Shown one piece after another: positions 31,157 through 42,463 of a DNA stretch of 64,000 nucleotides. The translations under genes and the position numbers were made by a program. Location: contig JADNRV010000112.1 of assembly GCA_015499995.1 (NCBI GenBank), forward strand, positions 62,001 to 126,000, read 5' to 3'. A model generated the notes under the pieces. It saw only the letters and a list, made by a program, of their open reading frames with translations, was not told the origin of the DNA and searched no databases. Source of the DNA: Flammula alnicola (taxonomy: Eukaryota; Basidiomycota; Agaricomycetes; Agaricales; Strophariaceae). Each line of letters begins with the position of its first letter. The first letter of the stretch is position 1.

Positions 31157-33301
31157 CTATTTCTTTAACGGTACAAGCCTTGCAAATCGCGCCCATTGGC
31201 CTGCACTGGTTCTTTGAGCTGCGAGCGCAGCTTCACGGATAGCTGGTGTTGCAAGTTCCCACCGCTTCGTTTGATCGTAGTATGTGCTCGACGAAGGAGG
31301 TTGCTGGCCGAAGACTGCATAGAAACGATCCTCATAGTTACCTTGGTTGGCCTTTAAGAGTTGGTCCATTCGTCGAAACCCATAGACCATATCAACAACA
31401 TACATGTTACTTGGCCATGTACAAGTAGAGCCTGGCATCCGAGGAGGTGGACCGGTCAACGGCGAAGCAATATCATAGATCCCAGGAGCAGGTGAAGGTG
31501 TTGTAGCCGTGGTTGACAGAGGAGTACCTGAGACACTGACAGGGATGGCTAAGATGGGAGTAACCGAGCGAGAAGCAGCCGACCAAGAGACAAACGATTG
31601 CACAGGGTCCGTCGACATTCCAAGGAATGACGGCAAAGAGGGTGACAGCCGCGGAGAATCAAGAATAGATATCGGGTTGTTGACAGATAATCCTGTTGGA
31701 GACAGCCCAGGGTTGGCAAGAGGCGAGAGCAAAGGGCACGTCGGTGAGAATACAATTTCTACGTCTGGTTCTTGTTTGATCTTCTTTTTCTTGGATGAAC
31801 CTAATGATTGTCAGTATTGTTGATACATGATATAAAAGCGAAGAGGCAGACCGAAGGATTCAACAATCTCAACCTCACCTTCGGTGTCCTCTACGTTATC
31901 TATTGCCCGAGCTTTCCCTTTCCGCTTCAGGTCCTTGCGCGCAGTAGACATATAGACGCGGGATGTGCTGGGTCGGCGGGTAGCAACTGCAAGCTGAGTC
32001 TCAAAGTCCTCGCATATAACACCTGAGCGTCGTAATAGAAGGTAACCATCTGTCTTGACTAGGTGAGGGCACGAGACGGGACATTCAAGCCAGATGTTAT
32101 GTTGAAGATCGTAGAACTCGAGACTAGCATCTCCTACGCGCTTGAAGGTGCTCGAACAGTCGGTTATCCTCCATTTCGGCCATTGAGGACAAGCTTGAAC
32201 AATAAAAAAGACGGGGGCTTTCTTACTCTATATTTGGGGTTAATAAACATAGAATAAACGTTGATAAAAAAACAAACATACTTGTCCCCACCAAATAACA
32301 CGAAATCTCTGCACCATCTCAACGTCAAGCTGCCCCCGACCAGTAAGGGCTGGCGGTTGTTGTGTTTTATCTTCGTATATGCGCATCCAGTTCGGGTTCA
32401 TTTGTGTTGTTATCGTTGGCTTGTTTGCTGCAGTAACTCTTGTCACCGGTATTCCTGACACGAGTAGAGAGGACGAAGGAGGTTGTTGAGATGATTTTGC
32501 GGAGTGTGGACCAGCCTGAGCTCGCCGAGATCCTGCTGAATTTGCTATAGATTCGCCAACAGGTAGTAGCGACGTGGATGCTATTGAAGAATCGGATGAC
32601 GGAGAACGAAGTGCAGCGCGAGAAGCTGCAAGAGCGTTCTGAAAATCCTCTTCCTCCTGCCTATCCAGCTCTGCCTCGCGTTCGGCAGCGTCTCTTTCCT
32701 TCTCAGCGCGAATTTCTTCCTGCAATTGTAACTGGCGAAGAGGGTCGGCATCTGATAGTTGTTGGGCAAGAATGTCGAATGTAAGCGTAGGGTCAATGAC
32801 AATTGTTGGGGGAGGAGGTCCTGCAGAAATCGTAGGAGGTGCAGAGGAAGAGAATTGCGAGGAAGGAGGCTGGGGAGGTCCGGACGACGAGCTTGCTTTG
32901 TGATCCCTGACATTACAACCACCTTGTACGAGACAGCACTTCTTACAGCAAACGTTTTGACACGATCCGTGGGCGTTCTTCTTGCACGGTGCACGAGAGC
33001 ACTTGTTGAAGATTTTGGTACCACCGACAGCGGTCTGACCAACATTGGACATCGTGAGCGCAACCTGCGAGGCAGATTCGGGTGCGATTCCCATGGGGAA
33101 TGTATAATGCCAATGACATGCCATGCACTGCACAGATATTTATTAGTATAATAAGCACGATTCAAGTCAAATATACGCGCATACATGAAGGAAGTGTCGA
33201 CCAGGAAAGTTGCCTCCCTTAGCTGGCCCTTGAACAACGAGCGCGTTTTGGCATCGACCACATTGGCATCTGCCGTTGATATTGGGATACTGTGAGGCCA
33301 T
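31157..33301 (-). CDS. Cys-cluster protein with disordered centre, 660 aa; partner of the KDZ gene
   Basis: Exons are complement(33185..33301), (32282..33127), (31852..32227) and (31157..31800). Residues 12-46 form one cluster (C12, C14, C17, H39, C40, C43, H44). Residues 82-115 form a second, very Cys-rich one (KCSRAPCKKN, CQNVCCKKCCL, C110, H115). A long Pro/Ser/Gln-rich and charged linker follows, then FRVIWWGQ and a middle domain with CPQWPKWRITDC, CPVSCPHL and a basic KRKGKARA stretch. The C-terminus (VYGFRRMDQLL, YYDQTKRWELATPAIREAAL) is ordered. I do not know its biochemical role; the architecture suggests a nuclear, zinc-binding protein. It converges with the KDZ-like gene, 130 bp apart. 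Intron 3 has an unusual donor (gtctgc). Confidence 0.8.
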
Positions 33302-33485
33302 AAAGTAGCGAGAATGATTGAAACAAGGAGGTATCGCAGGTATCACAGGTTATCGCGCGTACAGAACTTGGTACTTAAGAAGGAACAAGTGTGTTCGCAA
33401 GTTGGGTGTGTGAAGTTACCGAAGTTCCCGCCGTACTGATCGCCGTACTGATCGCCGGAATTCACGCCGGAATTTCCAACTCACG

Positions 33486-35536
33486 AATGCCCTCCATCAA
33501 CTTTACATATAAAAGGCAGGTGCTAAGAATTCGAATAACTCCCACCGTACAGCGCGCTTTCACTCTTGCAATTTGGAAACATGGCGCGACCATTGGAGCA
33601 CGCCTCTGGATGCAGCTGGGATTCTTGCTCCTTATGATATCCTCGCCTTCATGATTTCTTGACCACAGCAGGTACTGGACACCGTCGTTGCCAAAAATTG
33701 TTGAAATGGCTTCCTTTTCTAAGTTCAACTTGGTTATTATTCCGGCTCATCAGACGCCTGCGAAACCGCGTACTCTCGACAATGTGTCTTCAGAGTTTTT
33801 CTGGGACCTCGCTCAACCTGGATCTTCGCCCACATCTGCACCTGGGGGCTCTCAAAAATACCGCTTTGAGATAATTTACGGCTTTACTTTGGGTATTTGG
33901 CGAAGGACGGGAAATAATATGTTGATCACACTATCTGTAGGCGGCGGAACATTGTAACTGCCGTCTCTCATTCTTTGGTTCATATCTTCGCAAAGCAGTC
34001 TTATAATTGCCACGCAGATGCCAAGCGTTTTTCTTACTCTATGTAGATTATGGGCCAAGCTGACAACCCTTTACGCAAGCCTCTTTCTTTCACAACGAAT
34101 GAGTCGTTTTAGTATCAAACAGTGCTTCCATCATCACTTGAATTGAGCGTCGAACATTTTTCTTGAGTAATTTATGTAAACGTGCGCCCTGTATTACACG
34201 AAAACTTTGAAACCAGAATGGAATTCGATGAAGCGAAGGAGCAGGTCCTTCCATACGCCCGCCGAGGTGAAGAAAGACGCAGTTAGACAACGAATCGATG
34301 TATTGTCGAGGTACAGGCGGCAAGCATGCATGGCACAGACACAAACTTCGAGGGGGCCAGCTGAAGGGGGAGGTGGGCACATCCGGGAATTCATGGGAAT
34401 CCAGAACCTAGCTCCGCGACTATGGCCTCTTTCTCATTGCAGGGTGTAGAGCGAGCCAGGTAGACGGATCTTGGTACGCGACTAAGTACCGCCAACGTTG
34501 AGCTGCGGTATGACAAAGCGTGTTCAGTATCGATTTCAGAGAGATAGACCAGAAAGTACGTACCTAGTCGCTCGTTCGTCCACTACCTCATGTTTCGATT
34601 GGAAGAATTCCAAGCGCGAAGATGCTGCTTGTCATAGTACGAGCTATAGTTTTTAGAAAAGATCAGCACAGGGTTAGCTCCGAGAAACTTGTTTGCTCAC
34701 CATAACTTAGAACTTGCACTCCGACATCAAGTGATCGTGAAGAGCCAGGAAAGGAAAGGATCGGCACCAGAAATGCGTGGCGTCGCACGAGTCGTTGGGA
34801 TCTTCAAGGCAGACAAAATTCCCTGAAAATAGAGGGCGAATACATGCGGCATGCGTAGTAGATCGAAAGGGACCCACAGGTCGAGGAAACAGACACGGAA
34901 GAGTGGTTGATTGTGCGGGACGCGGGACGACGACAAACTTCACATTTACAAAGAATCAGCAACAACAAACAGGCAACACATGATCGGCACAATGACGCGA
35001 CCTGCCCCTATTCCAATTTACAACATTTGCTATTATGGCTTTAACGTTGCACTTATAATATTTATTACGACCAAGTTTATCATTCGAAGGGAGTTTCGAG
35101 TGCAAATTAAAAGTGTGAATTGAACTGTTTGAGATCGACGTACCTAGAGAGCCTTTTTCTGGAATCTGAACCAGGACCTCTGGAGGCGCGGGTGTAAGTG
35201 GATTCGTAATGGAATCGCGGCTGAACTAAATTCAAAATAACAGTATGTGAGTACGTAAATTCGGGACTCTGTCTAGTACTACAAAAAGGTCCCCATATAA
35301 GAGAGAAGGAGTCAAAACGAGTCAAGATAACGCACAGGATTCATGTGTTCCTTCCAAGTTCCTTCAGATGGCTTTGCTTCTAATGCACTGAATGGCAGGA
35401 CCTGAGAAAGAAACGCAAGGTGAATTGTTGTGAGAGAGTCCGCTGGCTATGCTATCAAGCTATGTACCTGCTGATCTACTATCTAACCTAGGAACTACCT
35501 GATTGCAGTGCCACACCACAGAATGGAACCGACATG
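33486..35536. other. No supported gene; one relic segment
   Basis: Short ORFs on both strands (for example 33688-33957 and 34090-34380) have no domain signal. The only recognisable element is the F-box 3'-flank repeat near 33953-34003. The rest is intergenic as far as I can see. Confidence 0.45.
33953..34003 (+). repeat. Orphan copy of the F-box module 3' flank
   Basis: Contains aactgccgtctctcatt and atatcttcgcaaagca, closely related to the segments after F-box paralogues 2 and 3, but no F-box ORF precedes it. It may be the last trace of a deleted module copy. Confidence 0.6.
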
Positions 35537-35880
35537 CTACAAGAAGATAGCCATCAAAATTAGTCCAGCAACTACAGCCGCTTGCGTAATGATTTGGGAG
35601 GCAATAAATCCAGTCTCGACGTTCAACTCGTTTTGGTACTGCAAAAACGAGAAAGCGCAGCGTGTGACCGAGTTGTTACGGAACTCGTCCAACCTCAGAA
35701 TGTATCGGCCACCATTTTGCAATGCGCCATGGAAGGACTCTGCCCTATCAGTTGAATCATCAACAGGACCGACCATGGAGAACTGCCAGTTATGATCCGA
35801 AATTTCCGCGATCGGCCCCTCTACCTGCCCGTCACTGAGGGTTATCGCGATGTGTCCGGTGCCACGGAAAGGAACTGAAT
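35537..35880 (-). pseudogene. Truncated paralogue of the 36.8-kb orphan gene
   Basis: The frame from about SVPFRGTGHIAITL to QAAVVAGLILMAIFL matches residues from about 50 to the end of the protein encoded at 36822-37322, including the identical EISDHNWQFSMVGPV. The N-terminal 50 residues are missing, because homology stops exactly where a 115-bp direct repeat begins. No start codon context remains, so it is probably non-functional, although the remaining frame is open. Confidence 0.75.
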
Positions 35881-35996
35881 CCCCCCCGGAGCACACCACA
35901 CGGAATACCTCGACAATACGACTTCACATCTAGCTTGGCACCTTCGACTTCAAACGCGCATTTGAGCTATTTATTTCATTGGCTATTCAACTCAGT
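35881..35996 (+). repeat. Direct repeat, copy 1 (about 115 bp)
   Basis: Shares long identical blocks (aatacgacttcacat, tagcttggcaccttcgactt, tatttatttcattggctatt) with 36171-36286. Copy 1 starts at the break point of the truncated orphan gene. Confidence 0.88.
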
Positions 35997-36170
35997 CCTC
36001 CTTTCTTACGAAGTCTTCCTTAACTATAAAATACGTCTTTCACAATCCCTTATCTTGGAATGGGCACGATAGGCTTTTGGGGGGATTCGGTGCGTGATAT
36101 GGAACGACTTCCCACTTCTCCTTCTTCATTTCGAACTCATAGGCTTCTCCCCATCACTCATGGAGCTAAA

Positions 36171-36286
36171 TCCCCCCAGCACGCACTACACGAAATACCT
36201 CGAAAATACGACTTCACATGTAGCTTGGCACCTTCGACTTCAAACGTGCACGAGAGCTATTTATTTCATTGGCTATTCAACTCACT
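36171..36286 (+). repeat. Direct repeat, copy 2 (about 115 bp)
   Basis: Second copy, 290 bp downstream, with the same leading C run. The pair could be ends (long-terminal-repeat-like) of a very small element, or a local duplication. Confidence 0.88.
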
Positions 36287-36821
36287 CCGATTTTGATTTA
36301 TGTGTACCTATGTCTTTCGTAGTATAAAAACTCATGTACTTAACTTCGTACTGCAGAGAATTCGATCTCCCGTCTCCCGTCTCGTCACCTTCCTCGTTTG
36401 CGTTTCCAAAAACTTCGCTGCGCTTCGTCTCTCGTCGCTCTCGTCTTGCGCCCCAGCTCCCTTTCTCGATCTTCTTCTACTGGAGTCGACACTCCATTGT
36501 CGGATTGCCCGAACCTCCACTCGCACGTTAGCCTTACCACGGTCAGTTTTCTTTTGCGGTTTTTCACGGCATATGACTGAACTAGGCACTTCAGTGTCCT
36601 TGTTGCATATTGCAAATTCAAATTAAGTCAGTACTATCATCTCCCTTATAATGTGTGCGATATGCCTTTTGACGACGCTACCCCATAGAATCAGTATATT
36701 GGCCGAAGATTTCATTCTTTTACTCGACCTATTCCCCGACCCCGTTTTACATCAGGTAGTGTCAGATCTCGTTGTCCCATCTACCTCCTGACCTCGTTCT
36801 ATGTTAGCCTAGCTTCTCATC

Positions 36822-37322
36822 ATGCCTGTAGCCATTGTACAGGTCGTCAACAACACAAGCCGCACGGTCAATTACCAGAATACGCGCACTGGATACAAGA
36901 TCTCTGTCCCTCCTAGGCCGACACAGTGGAATCCCAATTGGCTTCCGAGCTCCAGTTTTTCCAACGACACCACGCCGTTCCGCGGTACTGGACGTGTCGA
37001 GGTCTGGCTCAGTGAGCCCGGTGATAACACAAAAAAGGGGCCAACCGTTGAAATTTCAGATCACAACTGGCAGTTTTCCATGGTCGGTCCTGTTAGTTAT
37101 TCACAGCCTCAGACAAGGGTAGAGTCCTGGCATGGCAACTTGTCAAATGGTGGACAGTATATCCTGAGGCTGGATGAAGCCTATGATGGGCGGACGCGCT
37201 GCGCTTTCACGTTCTTGCGTTATCGGAACTGGCTCAAATTCGAGTCTGGATATATTACATCCCAATCCCTTGGGGAGGCGGCTGTAGTTGCCGGACTAAT
37301 TTTGATGGCTATCTTCTGGTAG
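36822..37322 (+). CDS. Orphan-family protein, 166 aa, unknown function
   Basis: This is an intact single-exon ORF starting MPVAIVQVVNNTSRTVNY. The first part (NNTSRTVNYQNTRTGYKISVPP) looks like beta-strands of a small beta-sandwich. Strongly conserved blocks, known from comparison with the truncated copy at 35.5 kb, are PFRGTGRVEVWL, EISDHNWQFSMVGPV, GGQYILRLDE and RCAFTFLRY. The end is hydrophobic (AAVVAGLILMAIFW) and could be a membrane anchor or the last strand of the fold. No signal peptide is seen and I do not recognise a domain. Conservation between the two copies suggests past selection. Confidence 0.75.
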   Translation: MPVAIVQVVNNTSRTVNYQNTRTGYKISVPPRPTQWNPNWLPSSSFSNDTTPFRGTGRVEVWLSEPGDNTKKGPTVEISDHNWQFSMVGPVSYSQPQTRVESWHGNLSNGGQYILRLDEAYDGRTRCAFTFLRYRNWLKFESGYITSQSLGEAAVVAGLILMAIFW

Positions 37323-39863
37323 CACAACGTCCCAAACTGGTTCTACCCATGGAGTGGCAATGCAATACGTTGTTCCCATATTAAATTTAAAAAATCATCA
37401 TGATAGATAGTCAGCAAAACCTCTCGCAGAACAGTGACTTCATGTCATCACTATTCACCTTGAGTTCGAATTTTAAATGACGCGTCGGTAATCCAATTTT
37501 GGTCGAGCTCATCAGGAAAAGTCCATCCGTCTGGCACGTCTGGCGCCAGACGTGCCAGACGCTTCCAGACTGCCAGAAATGGTCTGGCGACATAATGACG
37601 CTCCCGACACCATAAATTTTATGTAGCCAGAATATTTTCTCTCTCCATAAATTGATTCTGAGGGAGTTCTGTTGAGTTCTGGTAGAGTCTGACGTCACTT
37701 CCAGATCCTCTCAGTTTGTCCCAGAATCACAAATAGGTGCCAGTAATAATAAAATTGTATATTGCTCGCGCTATTTACTAGACAATAGTAGCTAATTCAT
37801 ATATTTAAGACCAATCATCGTAAATTAGGGTCCTCAACCCACCACCACCACTGTCCCAGGTCCAGAGGCGAGGGAGAATCTGTCGTCGACCGTGGAGCCA
37901 CGGATCCAGGCAGCAGGTAGTACTCGCAACGACGAGGAGGCCTGATGGCCGAGACGGCGGCACCAGCAGTGAAGTTGCAGGGACGTTGTGCTGGGTGTCG
38001 TGGAGAGGTGGGATTTGACGGAGGTGACTTGGAGAAGAAGTGAGTGAGCGTCGGTTATTGATGCGGTAGGCCATGAAAGATGTTTCGTCGCCATGACGTG
38101 CTGGCAACAGGACATTCGTCCGTTAGCTGGAGGGCTGGCGACGGTGTGGTGGTTGGTCACCTTGAATCTCATAATATGGTAACTGAGCCAATAAGAGTGA
38201 GGGAGTGGAAGGGTTGTAGTTCGTACCTTTTCCGGCCCTTTTACCTCCATCTCGTATCATCAGTACAGTGGAATGGATGATTTGTATCGTTGCCCTGTCG
38301 CAGTCAGTTCATCAGCAGTGTAGTGTAGTGCGTTATAGGGACAATGACGTTTACAGACAGTCCTGCTCGTCATTGAACTTGCCGTTCGTGCTCTTGTCTG
38401 CAGTGGAACGAAGGGGATGGGAAGACTTGCGCAGTTGACTGATGTTCGTGAGTCTAAGAGGCAGGTACATGAGCAGATACCAAGTCTACAATGTGTAGAA
38501 TACTTACCACACCGTCGCTCACGCAACCAGTTATCCGACTCTGGCTTTGGCGGTGCATGGGTGAGAAGGGATTTGCAGTTAGACACTAGTTAGTAGTTGG
38601 TGAGGTCTTGCCACACCGAATTGCGGACTAAACGGATATGGGCCAGCATCCCTCAGCCAGCCAGAGGAGATGGTGATGGTGTGGAAAGAAGAGGCGAAGC
38701 AACAAAATTGACGAAGTCCAAACATTACTATTTTCGGACTTCAACATATAATCATGTGATCTGCCGTGTCGCAACAAAGATGCAAGATCAATTCTGAACA
38801 ATTCTGATCAGATGGAAATTCTGAGAAAAGATGGAGAGATGAGGAATTCTGAGAGATTTACCGCCAGACTCGCCAGACCAACCAGACACGCCACACTGCT
38901 CCAGACGGTGGGACTTTTGCTGATGCTGACATAAACAAACATGGTAGGATTGCCGTTCGAAATGAGCTACAGACATCCAGGACCCAGGTAAGCCGAGGTC
39001 GTCCAACTGGGCAGCGAGTAAATACTGACCTTGTCCCTAGATATAGATCCACCCCTTCCTCCGCGGCAGAAAGTTCGCACAGCGGAAACCGACGTGTTGG
39101 AGATGGAAAAGGGTGAAGACATGTCCAGGCGATCCAGTCCAGCCTCGGCGCAGATCCACGACGCAGTACTCACCTTTTCTCGATTTCAGTACAAGTATTC
39201 GGCGCTCGAAGGGCCCGGCGAGCGGCGCGACACGCACGAGAGGCACTCGTGATCCACCGGAGGCAGGATATGGCTCTGTGCTCCGTGTGCTGACAGAATG
39301 AAGGGTCAAGCTTCAGCATCGACGTGCATGCAAAGCCCGTCGACGAGGGGCGAGCGATGAGCTGTCGCGAAAGGGTAAGTAGGCTATTTTATGTGTCTGA
39401 GGTGAATCATCCTCACCCATACCAGTGGGCTGGTTGCTAGGACTCGGAGCATAATAATCGCCATCGTCATCTCCAAACCCCAACCTCCCTCGAACAAGCG
39501 CAGCTCATGCTCTCATCGCGAAAGCAATGCTCTGGAATGACCAATTCCCGTCGTATCTCTTCCTCGCTCAATCCTCTGACGTCGATGAGGAATCACGCCA
39601 TCCACCGCACGGAATCGCGACATCCACTCCACATCCACCGCACATGAGCCACTCGTCAATATCCAACGCGTGAGATTCGATTCCGATCCTCAATACCCCC
39701 GCACACGCATTAGCTGGATGCTGCGTTTATCTCAGAAGCAAATGCGCCATCATAAATTCATGTCCCAACCTCGACTCCCTCGTTGGCGGAGCCAGGCAAG
39801 GAGCCGAGTCGAATTTCTCGAAAAACGGATCGTTTAGGTCGAGAACGGGTCTCTTCCGGCGTA
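37323..39863. other. No supported gene; palindrome and possible small exon pair
   Basis: Apart from the perfect palindrome at 37528-37561, no gene could be supported. A short plus-strand exon (ATG near 38940, MVGLPFEMSYRHPGP) has a good gtaagc...ccctag intron but reaches a stop soon after the join. Motifs of the gccagac type recur near 37560-37590 and 38868-38890. Confidence 0.4.
37528..37561. repeat. 34-bp perfect palindrome
   Basis: Every base from 37528 to 37544 pairs with 37545-37561 (centre ggc|gcc). It is built from the unit gtctggc/gccagac, which recurs close by. It can extrude as a cruciform and could also be the junction of two inverted element ends. Confidence 0.95.
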
Positions 39864-40130
39864 CTGTACCATTTTAATTAATTCGGCCGTCACGCGTCAC
39901 AGGGCTTGTGGATGTGGCCGAAATCGGACGGTTGTCCCAGGTCACAAACACTTTGGCCGGCGCTCCAGATCAGTTGGTACCTCCGGAGCGCTCCGCGGGG
40001 CGCAAGCGCCCCGCATATTGGCCGAATTTTTGGTATGTGTCTCAGGTCACAGGTCAGTTTGGCCGATGTACAAATTTCGTCCACATGGTCACAGGTCACA
40101 GCCCCGGCCGAACTAATTAAAATGGTACAG
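39864..40130. mobile_element. MITE with TA target duplication, 267 bp
   Basis: Terminal inverted repeats start ctgtaccattttaatta and extend 26 bp with one mismatch. TA flanks both sides (39862-39863 and 40131-40132). Inside are several ggccga motifs, repeats of caggtcaca, and a 9-bp stem with 2-nt loop (39995-40014, gcggggcgc/gcgccccgc). There is no coding capacity. Its ends differ from the MITE at 25 kb, so it is a second Tc1/mariner-like family. Confidence 0.85.
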
Positions 40131-40551
40131 TAGTTGGAGTTACCGCGAGTCGCTGAATCTCCAAACGATCAGGAGCACTACATGGCTCCGTATTCGAAAC
40201 GGACGACGATTGGGAAGGATAGGTCTATGTCGGTGCATTCAGAGGCGTCTTTATACTATATACATGACAGAGCCCTTTGGGGTTCTTTTATCCTTACATG
40301 CTAACTTACCGACGAGATTGAGACCTGCGCCCCTCAACCTCACTCGTGAACCCTCTCCGCTGCTGCACACGACATGGGGCACGCGTGTGTTGTTTGCTGG
40401 ATCGCCTCCATCGTCCTCGGCGTTCCTCGCGCCCATTCCTCCCGCCATTCATCATCAGTAGTAGTCAATATCTAATTAGCAGTATATTAGTATCCTAGAA
40501 ATCGTTATTTTGATGGCAAACCCACGGGCAAGGAGAAAAAGCAGTGTGCGG

Positions 40552-40650
40552 TGAGTGAGGTGAGTGCGAGTGCGTGCACTCACTTACACTCACTCTCACG
40601 CACCTCAATCTCTTCGGCACTCACCTCACTCACTCACACGCACTCACTTT
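40552..40650. repeat. GTGAGTG/CACTCAC array, inverted arms
   Basis: The array opens as gtgagtgaggtgagtgcgag and switches to the complement cactcacttacactcactc within 40 bp. It can fold on itself. It is the leftmost of three arrays of the same motif. Confidence 0.8.
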
Positions 40651-41679
40651 CTATCACTTATAGGACTGCGCACTTGTATAGGGTGTGAGCTGAGTGTTGA
40701 ATACTGAGATGTGGCATGTCAGGTAATAATCGGCCCTCAATGAACGAATTATGCACGCTTGCAGAAAGTAGCAATATCTAGATTGTATTTTACCTAAGTT
40801 TAGCCACTTTTTGGGAAAATTAACACAGGCATTTGCTAGTAGCGCAAGAGTGGCTTTGGGGAGGGTACTGTGTGGAGGAGATGAATAACGCGCTCGTGGA
40901 AACAGCACACGAAGCCCAAATTCCCACGTGATGCCGGTGATGCCGCTCGCACATCCACCCGACCACCGTTTAGATTATCACAAGTCGTACAAACATTTAC
41001 CTACTCCAAAATACCCGGGAACCCTCCTTGATATATCCTTTCCCTTCTCCAATGATACCCGTACTCTCACCATTTCTCTTTATTCCACAGGAACATTAAT
41101 TCCTACACACCTGATGTGGGAACCTCGGCATTGTGCACATCGACAAACTCAATGCTACGCTAAAGGCGTGCCATTGCTCACTACACCGCAAAACGACATC
41201 ATATGCCTTCATTTATATCCGTTATTCCTCAGTCAATTACCCAATTTTATTCGGACTTGCATCTTTGATAGTATGAGAAGATCAAGCCAAGCAGATTGCC
41301 TCTATCAAGCCGCCAAAAGAATTTAGAGTACTTACAAATAGTTTTTATGTTTAATCTAGTACCTATAGAATTTATTCTACCTAATTTTTAAGAGGGTATG
41401 CATGTTGCCTTTTTTGCGTGGGGTTTTTGTGTGCCAGGTGCCGTGGGAACATGCGTGACCAGGTGCATTCCTGTGGAAATGACCGACTTCGTACAGAAAT
41501 TAAACTCTTCTACATCCACCAATAGCATTAGGTATTAGATAGATTATGTCTTAATGTATTGTATATCCCAGGGAAATTACAAAAAATGAAATTGGTGCGA
41601 AGTTATGACATGAATTAGCGTGACACGAAAGTCGTGCGCACTTACATGTGATCCGTAGGCGCTCAACGGGCGCTTTCAC
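40651..41679. other. Spacer between minisatellite arrays
   Basis: Contains a 132-codon plus-strand ORF (40928-41326) that is Pro/Leu/Thr-rich and has no recognisable domain. I do not call it a gene. The later part is AT-rich. Confidence 0.4.
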
Positions 41680-41975
41680 ACGCACTCACAACAGTATGCT
41701 ACACTTACATCTGCACTCACTCTGCACTCACCTGAGCCACTCACCCTCACGCACCCTCACTGACCTTCACTCACTCACACGCACTTGCCCATACTTGCAC
41801 GCATTCACACACTCACTTGCACGCACTCACACGCACTTGCACTCGCTTGCACGCACTCGCGCTAACATGCACTCACTTGAATGCACTTGCACGCACTTGC
41901 ACTTTGGCCACACTCACTTGCATTCACCTAACACGCACTTGTTCGGACATCAGTGGACTTTACACTCACGCATAT
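41680..41975 (+). repeat. CACTCA/CTTGCACG minisatellite
   Basis: Degenerate units of cactcacttgcacg and variants run for about 300 bp. Long ORFs here are only translations of the repeat (Thr-His-Leu periodicity). Confidence 0.9.
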
Positions 41976-42226
41976 TTGATCGACACTTACTTGCAACATT
42001 TATTATATTTATGTGATATTTTCTGGGATATACTACTAGTAGTACGTTCGAGGTGTAAGAATCTCCCAGAACCTTCGTGATTCAATGCACACTTTTGATT
42101 CCATTTGGAAAGTGATCATAATCGAGGGTGAGTGTGTATCCATGTCCATATTTCAATTTTCTGTGCGCACCTTCTGAGTCTGCATCTCTTTCACCTCTAC
42201 CTTGATAGTGTCAACACCTCTTAACC

Positions 42227-42463
42227 TCAAGAAACTTTGTTGACATCGAGTTGGAGGTGAGTGTGGCGGCCAAAATCTTGATACATTGAGTCTCTAACCA
42301 AGTCTATCGAACTTTCAGTATGGACCAAATTATATCCGGAATCCATCTCCGCCCGCACGTAAGAGGAAGACACCTCCAAAACCTCGCCCAATTGTAAGGC
42401 AAAGGGAGTAGTGGCAGCTAGACCATTCGCAATTGGGGCGCACGCTGCTGACAGCTGTACCAT
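42227..42463 (-). CDS. Short hypothetical ORF, 78 aa, doubtful
   Basis: The minus-strand frame MVQLSAACAPIANGLAAT...LQLGEVLEVSSSYVRAEM has a protein-like composition. It is flanked by minisatellites and may be a remnant of a captured gene. No domain recognised. Confidence 0.22.
   Translation of the reverse strand: MVQLSAACAPIANGLAATTPFALQLGEVLEVSSSYVRAEMDSGYNLVHTESSIDLVRDSMYQDFGRHTHLQLDVNKVS

Larger units (their letters stand above)
27482..33485. mobile_element. Probable KDZ-type DNA transposon, about 6.0 kb
   Basis: The interval holds two convergent genes of classes known from Agaricomycete KDZ (Kyakuja-Dileera-Zisupton) elements: a CxC5/CxC6 transposase-like protein and a Cys-cluster partner. 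Possible ends share similarity in inverted orientation: left ttggaaagtccggc ... cggcgatc (about 27487-27516), right, reverse complement, ttggaaattccggc ... cggcgatc (about 33447-33479). A target duplication was not identified, so the exact borders are inference. Confidence 0.55.

Noticed and set aside
33688..33957. 89-codon ORF ending in a Gly-rich tail
   Set aside because: No splice partners or domain, and its end overlaps the dispersed F-box 3'-flank repeat.
35881..36286. Miniature LTR element
   Set aside because: The direct repeats lack clear TG...CA ends, and no primer-binding site or target duplication was found, so they are reported only as direct repeats.
41648..42016. ORFs of 122 and 87 codons rich in Thr-His-Leu
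   Set aside because: They are translations of the CACTCA minisatellite, open only because the repeat lacks stops in those frames.
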